A stretch of DNA of 64,000 bases from Brevibacterium permense (lineage in GTDB: Bacteria > Actinomycetota > Actinomycetes > Actinomycetales > Brevibacteriaceae), in assembly GCF_025506275.1 (NCBI RefSeq), contig NZ_QYCP01000001.1:186001-250000 (forward strand). The letters run 5' to 3'. The stretch's first letter is position 1, and each line of letters opens with the position of its first letter. This document shows, one piece after another, positions 60,083 through 64,000 of this stretch. The position numbers and the translations under genes are program-made. The notes below the pieces were generated by a model. It was not told the DNA's origin. It made no database searches and saw only the letters and a list, made by a program, of their open reading frames with translations.

Positions 60083-61015
60083 CTACTGCAAGCGGGACGG
60101 GATGAGGTGTTGGGTGGTCGAGATGCCGAGCACCCGCTGTTGCCGGGACAGGTTGTACGTCCGATCCGACTGCAGGTATCTGACGAGGAAGAGCTTCGCG
60201 CGGTCCCCGCGCTTGAACACGCCTTTGATCTTGAGTCCGAGCTTCGCCGACACCAGCGCCTTGTCTTTCGCGACACCCTCGATGACTACCTGGTCATAGC
60301 CCATCCGAGCGAAGTGAGTGACCACAGCCTCTTTGAGCCGGTACGGAATCGGGTCACCGATATTGAAGGGACCCGCCGCCGAAGGCACGTCGAGGCAGGC
60401 GAGCGCGGCCCGCACCACATTGTCGACATGCGTCAGGGTGACCTTCTGGCGTCCGCCGCCGGGCAGCCGCAGCGCACCCTTCTTCGACATCCGCGACAGG
60501 AACGGCATAAGCATCGTCTCCCCCGGACCGTAGACAGCCGCGGGACGCAGGATCGCAGCATCGGGACGGAGCCTCATGACAAGCTGCTCGGCAAGAACAT
60601 GGGTGCGAGAGTACGCGTCGGCGAAGTCGTTGGGGTCCTTCGGACCGGCTTCCTCCCACAGCTCGGCGTGGGGTTCGGACTCGGAGTACACCGTCGTCGA
60701 GGACACGTGCACGATGCGGGCCTTCGGAAACGCATCGAGGACATGACGTGTGCCCGTCACCTTCACGTTGTAGAGAGCGTCGTCATCGGCGCTGACGGAG
60801 GCGATTCCGGCACAGTGGAAGACCGCGGTCACATTCTTGGCCAGGGAGGTCACCGACGCGGACGCAGGTTCGGTGATGTCCCAGTGCTGGAAGTTCACCC
60901 CGGGGATCTCGGGATCACGCCGGGACAGCGCATAGACCGTTTCGTCCCTTTCGGCGAGCGCCCGTGCAATGGCACCACCGATGAAGCCGCTGGCTCCGGT
61001 CACTATCACCGCCAC
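60083..61015 (-). CDS. NAD-dependent epimerase/dehydratase-like, catalytic Lys replaced
   Basis: 310 residues, extended SDR. VTGASGFIGGAIARALAERDETVYAL is the NAD site, HVSSTTVYSE carries the Ser/Thr, and LRPAAVYGPGE follows the active site. The YxxxK motif reads YSRTH (Tyr135, His139; codon CAT on the minus strand), so the general Lys is missing. The C-terminal part is basic (KIKGVFKRGDRAKLFLVRYLQ). It may have altered activity or bind NAD without catalysis. Monocistronic or with the crotonase gene 33 bp upstream. Confidence 0.8.
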   Translation of the reverse strand: MAVIVTGASGFIGGAIARALAERDETVYALSRRDPEIPGVNFQHWDITEPASASVTSLAKNVTAVFHCAGIASVSADDDALYNVKVTGTRHVLDAFPKARIVHVSSTTVYSESEPHAELWEEAGPKDPNDFADAYSRTHVLAEQLVMRLRPDAAILRPAAVYGPGETMLMPFLSRMSKKGALRLPGGGRQKVTLTHVDNVVRAALACLDVPSAAGPFNIGDPIPYRLKEAVVTHFARMGYDQVVIEGVAKDKALVSAKLGLKIKGVFKRGDRAKLFLVRYLQSDRTYNLSRQQRVLGISTTQHLIPSRLQ

Positions 61016-61048
61016 GACGTTCCCTCTCTCATCTTCACACCCACCGCC

Positions 61049-61828
61049 TCAGCGGCGGTGCTGCCACTGCGGCTCCCTCTTCGTCAGAAAGGCGTCGATC
61101 CCTTCCTGCGCATCGGCCGCGACGGCATTGTCCGCCATCACCTGCGACATCCGCGCATAGGCGTCGACCACAGGCAGCTCCCGCTGTTCGTAGAACGCGG
61201 CCTTTCCTAGGGCAACTGTAGCCGACGAGGCGGACGCGACTTTGAGAGCCAATTCCAAGGTGGCGGACTCGAGGTCGGCGTCGGCGACGACATCGGAGAC
61301 GAGACCGATCTTCAGCGCATCCTCGGCGGTCACGAAATCACCGGTCAGCAGCATCCGCATCGCCTGCTTCGCCGGCACCGCACGGGAGAGCGCCACCATC
61401 GGAGTCGAACAGAACAGACCGATCTTCACTCCCGGAGTTGCGAATCTCGCGGACTCAGCGGCAACGGCCAGATCGCAGGTCGCCACCAGCTGGCAGCCGG
61501 CCGCCGTGGCCACACCCTGCACCTGCGCGATGACCGGCTGCGGGATGGATTGGATGAGCTGCATCAGTCGTGCACAGGCGTCGAACGTGATCTGCTGCAT
61601 CTCCAGATCCGCCCCGCGGATCTCGGTGAGGTCATGACCGGAGCTGAACACATGTCCGGCGGTGATGAGGATGACCGCGCGCACATCGGTGCGGTCGGCC
61701 ACCTCGGTGAGGGTGTCGATGAGGTCCTCCATGACCGTCAGCGACAGTGCGTTGCGCGTGGACGGCCGGTTGATCGTCACGGACGCGACTCCGTCGTCGA
61801 GCTGCGCGAATACAATTGATTCCGACAT
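61049..61828 (-). CDS. enoyl-CoA hydratase-like protein (ECHDC3 type)
   Basis: 259 residues from ATG 61828 (MSESIVFAQLDD). Crotonase fold: VTINRPSTRNALSL, FSSGHDLTEI (oxyanion hole), QGVATAAGCQLVATCDLAVAAESARFATPGVKIGLFCSTPMVALSRAV. Both Glu residues used by true hydratases are absent (Gln in AAGCQL and no Glu before GLF). The GLFCSTP motif identifies the ECHDC3-like branch, whose reaction is not well known. An upstream in-frame extension to 62377 was rejected because it lies antisense to the antiporter gene. Confidence 0.85.
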   Translation of the reverse strand: MSESIVFAQLDDGVASVTINRPSTRNALSLTVMEDLIDTLTEVADRTDVRAVILITAGHVFSSGHDLTEIRGADLEMQQITFDACARLMQLIQSIPQPVIAQVQGVATAAGCQLVATCDLAVAAESARFATPGVKIGLFCSTPMVALSRAVPAKQAMRMLLTGDFVTAEDALKIGLVSDVVADADLESATLELALKVASASSATVALGKAAFYEQRELPVVDAYARMSQVMADNAVAADAQEGIDAFLTKREPQWQHRR

Positions 61829-61936
61829 AGCCTCATTCTGCCAAAGGTCGCCGGGCCCGGCGCGGAATCTGCGCAGACGATTTCCGCCCGCCTCCGGACA
61901 CATCCGCCCCGGTGGGAGCGGTTCGGAGGGACTGGC

Positions 61937-63514
61937 ATGACCACATTGCTGATGATCATCGGATTCGGTGCCGCCACCTCGGTGGTGGTCGGATTGGGGC
62001 AGAAGCTCAAGCTTCCGTGGCCGGCGCTCATGGTCCTCATCGGCATCGCCGGTGCGTTCATCCCCACCTTCGCCGAGGTGGCCATCGATCCGGAGCTCGT
62101 CCTCCCTCTCTTCCTGCCGCCCCTGCTCTTCGCCGCCGCGCAGAAGACATCGTGGGCGCTGTTCGCGATCCGGTGGCGCACGATCCTCGGCATGTCCGTG
62201 GCTCTCGTCGGTGTCACCGTGGCCGCCGTCGCCGGGTCCGCGGTCTTCCTCATCCCCGGAATCACCATCGCCGCGGCCATCGCGCTCGGCGCTATGCTCG
62301 CCCCGCCCGACCCCGTCGCCGTCGAAGCCGTGGCCAGCACCGTGTCGATCCCCCGCCGCATCATGTCGACCCTGCAAAGCGAGGGCCTGTTCAACGATGC
62401 CGCCTCACTGGTCATCTTCCAGACCGCGATGGCCGCGGTATTGGCCGGCACCGAGGTGGACTACGCAGATCTGGCCGTGTCGTTCGTCGTCTCCGCCGTC
62501 GTGGCGATCATCGTCGGCCTGGTGCTGTCCTTCGCCGCCTGGTGGGTGATGGAGAAGATCGATCACACGATCGCGCGCTCCTCCCTCATGCTCGTCCTGC
62601 CCTTCGGCGTCTACCTCGTGGCCGAGCACTTCCACGCCAGCGGGGTCATCGCCGTCGTCGTGGCCGCCCTCGAAGTGCGCCGCCGCGATGTCGAGGGGAA
62701 CTCGGCGGAGCGGGTGACGCAGAACTCGACATGGCAGGTCCTCGAGATGCTCATCACCGGAATCGCCTTCGGTCTCATCGGCCTCGATCTGCGTCTCATC
62801 GTCGAATCCGAACACGCCGACCTCGGGCGAGCGCTGCTCGTCGGCGCGCTCATCGCTCTCATCGTCGTGGCCGTCCGCTTCGTATGGCTGCTGCTGGGCA
62901 CTGTCATCGAACGCAAGCGACGCGAGGAGGATCCGGATGCCGCGCCATTGAGCGTCCGCGATGCCACGCTGATGACTTGGGGCGGGATGCGCGGCCTCGC
63001 CACAGTCGCCTTGGCGCTGTCGATCCCGGCCACGACGAGTTCCGGTGCCCCGTTCCCCGGGCGGTCCTATGTCGTCGTCGCGGCCGCGGTGGTCCTGCTG
63101 GTCACTCTGGTGCTGGCGGGCTTGAGCTTCCCGACCGTTGTCGCTCTCCTCGGCATCGACGACGAGGCGGAGAAGGAGCATCAGGCGACCAGGGACATCG
63201 CTCTGCGTGCCTACAAGGCTGCGATGCGTGAGATCAAGAACGATGACAGTCTGCCCGACGACGTCATCGAACCCCTGCGGGCGAAGTTCAAAGTCCTGCA
63301 CGATCAGCTCAGCGGAACCACCGATGACCAGGCGAGCTCGGAACAGGCGATGGCATTCAAGGAACACCGGGAGCAAATGCTGGCCATGCAGAAGAAGGCC
63401 ATGCAGTCCGCACGCGCCGAGGTGCTCAAGGCCCGGCGCGAACGCGGCACCGATCCGGAGATCGCCGACCGCGTGCTCCACCGCTTCGACCTCCAGTCGG
63501 TCATCACGAGGTAG
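61937..63514 (+). CDS. CPA1-type Na+/H+ antiporter
   Basis: 525 residues with GGAGGGA before the ATG. About 12 helices; GAMLAPPDPVAVEAVAS with LQSEGLFNDAASLVIFQ carries the conserved cation-binding acidic residues of the NhaP/NHE family. WGGMRGLATVALALSIP is another typical block. A cytosolic helical tail of about 110 residues (EAEKEHQATRDIALRAYKAAMREIKNDD) follows. It exchanges Na+ or K+ for protons at the membrane. Confidence 0.9.
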   Translation: MTTLLMIIGFGAATSVVVGLGQKLKLPWPALMVLIGIAGAFIPTFAEVAIDPELVLPLFLPPLLFAAAQKTSWALFAIRWRTILGMSVALVGVTVAAVAGSAVFLIPGITIAAAIALGAMLAPPDPVAVEAVASTVSIPRRIMSTLQSEGLFNDAASLVIFQTAMAAVLAGTEVDYADLAVSFVVSAVVAIIVGLVLSFAAWWVMEKIDHTIARSSLMLVLPFGVYLVAEHFHASGVIAVVVAALEVRRRDVEGNSAERVTQNSTWQVLEMLITGIAFGLIGLDLRLIVESEHADLGRALLVGALIALIVVAVRFVWLLLGTVIERKRREEDPDAAPLSVRDATLMTWGGMRGLATVALALSIPATTSSGAPFPGRSYVVVAAAVVLLVTLVLAGLSFPTVVALLGIDDEAEKEHQATRDIALRAYKAAMREIKNDDSLPDDVIEPLRAKFKVLHDQLSGTTDDQASSEQAMAFKEHREQMLAMQKKAMQSARAEVLKARRERGTDPEIADRVLHRFDLQSVITR

Positions 63515-63613
63515 GGCCGGGTGGTCCCGACCGGACGGAATTCCGGGCCGGTCCAGGTTGGGCAGGGACACGCATCCGGGCGGGCCGCCTCGGCGAAATC
63601 CTTCTCGATTTTC

Positions 63614-63640
63614 AAAGTTGAGCGGAATAGACTCAACTTT
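63614..63640 (+). promoter_or_regulatory. HAIR-like (HspR) operator upstream of clpB
   Basis: AAAGTTGAG (63614-63622) and CTCAACTTT (63632-63640) are perfect 9-bp arms with a 9-base spacer. The TTGAG-N9-CTCAA core fits the HspR-associated inverted repeat (CTTGAGT-N7-ACTCAAG). Heat-shock control of clpB by HspR is expected from other actinobacteria. Confidence 0.75.
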
Positions 63641-63701
63641 GTCGGTGTTGTTCTCTTCGAGAGCTGAAATGAGCACAGAATCGTAAGAAGGAGATGCGTA
63701 C

Positions 63702-64000
63702 ATGGACGCACAGATGACAACCAAGTCCCGGGAGGCGCTGCAGACCGCGGTCAACGACGTCGTCGCCCGGAAGAACAACCAGATCGAACCGGCCCACCTC
63801 GTCGCGGCCCTGCTCGGCCAGCCCGAATCGCTCGCCGCGACCCTGCTGACGAAGGTCGGTGCCGACCCGCAGACCGTACTGCGGTCCATCGAATCCGTGA
63901 TCAGCGGGTTCCCCACCGTCAGCGGTTCCACCGTCAGCCAGCCGGGGCTCTCCCGCGCCGGCCTGGAGATGATGAACCTCGCACAGGAGGAGATGACGGC
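63702..64000 (+). CDS. clpB: ClpB chaperone, N-terminal fragment (runs off the window)
   Basis: First 99 residues, from ATG 63702 with AAGAAGGAG upstream. MDAQMTTKSREALQTAVNDVVARKNNQIEPAHLVAALLGQPES is the Clp N-domain repeat, and SGSTVSQPGLSRAGLEMMNLAQEEM leads towards the first ATPase domain. The N-domain with the HAIR operator identifies ClpB rather than ClpC. It is the disaggregase working with DnaK. Confidence 0.88.
   Translation, partial: MDAQMTTKSREALQTAVNDVVARKNNQIEPAHLVAALLGQPESLAATLLTKVGADPQTVLRSIESVISGFPTVSGSTVSQPGLSRAGLEMMNLAQEEMT

Noticed and set aside
61829..62377. N-terminal extension of the crotonase ORF
   Set aside because: The extension is antisense to the antiporter gene and reads as Asp/Gly/His-rich low-complexity; the crotonase starts at 61828.
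62405..63931. 508-codon minus-strand ORF opposite the antiporter
   Set aside because: Shadow of the antiporter coding strand with His/Asp/Gln-rich low-complexity; it also crosses the HAIR operator and clpB start.

Overview
The window is high-GC DNA with long ATGA/GTGA-overlapping gene strings, frequent GTG/TTG starts, candidate leaderless promoters and a HAIR-type (HspR) operator before clpB. This points to an actinomycete, most likely Micrococcales and plausibly Brevibacterium. The genus is an inference from gene content; no rRNA or marker gene is present to prove it.

Layout. 1-8 kb: an MFS permease, an ArsR/SRPBCC pair, a TetR-controlled two-gene ABC exporter and an FAD/NAD(P)-binding protein. 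8-38 kb: a large accessory locus for a surface polysaccharide. It holds a nucleotide-sugar 4,6-dehydratase, a DegT aminotransferase, an LCP ligase-like protein, two glycosyltransferases, an EpsG-type polymerase, a Wzx-type flippase, two Wzz/BY-kinases, two low-molecular-weight tyrosine phosphatases (one with its catalytic Cys replaced) and a priming sugar transferase carrying a GNAT-like tail. A PLP decarboxylase/ATP-grasp pair and a DUF1254 protein follow. Four very large LuxR-type regulators are spread through the locus. 38.5-41 kb: a two-subunit acyl-CoA dehydrogenase. 41-45 kb: a SpoU methyltransferase, an ABC pair with a degenerate ATPase, and pyrE. 45.5-50 kb: an envelope-stress island with a GlsB/YeaQ protein, an ECF-like sigma factor and several Asp23/Gls24 and AmaP-like proteins on both strands. 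50.7-64 kb: chromosomal housekeeping and lipid metabolism genes (SDRs, thioesterase, exonuclease III, RelA/SpoT-domain protein, DUF5926, glycosyltransferase, pheA, KstD-like flavoprotein, epimerase, ECHDC3-like crotonase, CPA1 antiporter) and the start of clpB.

How the parts may work together. The dehydratase, aminotransferase, GNAT-like domain and sugar transferase together look like a bacillosamine-type (diacetamido-trideoxy sugar) priming pathway. Export would run through Wzx, EpsG and the two kinases, with phosphatase control, and wall attachment through the LCP protein. The LuxR proteins show graded loss of the STAND-type ATPase: one lacks it, one has a dead P-loop, two are intact. A 46-bp sequence upstream of the dehydratase operon recurs upstream of one of these regulators, suggesting a shared circuit. 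In the stress island, a promoter-like sequence is shared by the glsB-like gene and the first plus-strand asp23 gene, next to the sigma factor that may read it.

All calls come from reading the sequence by eye; no database or folding computation was run. Identity and motif counts were made by hand.
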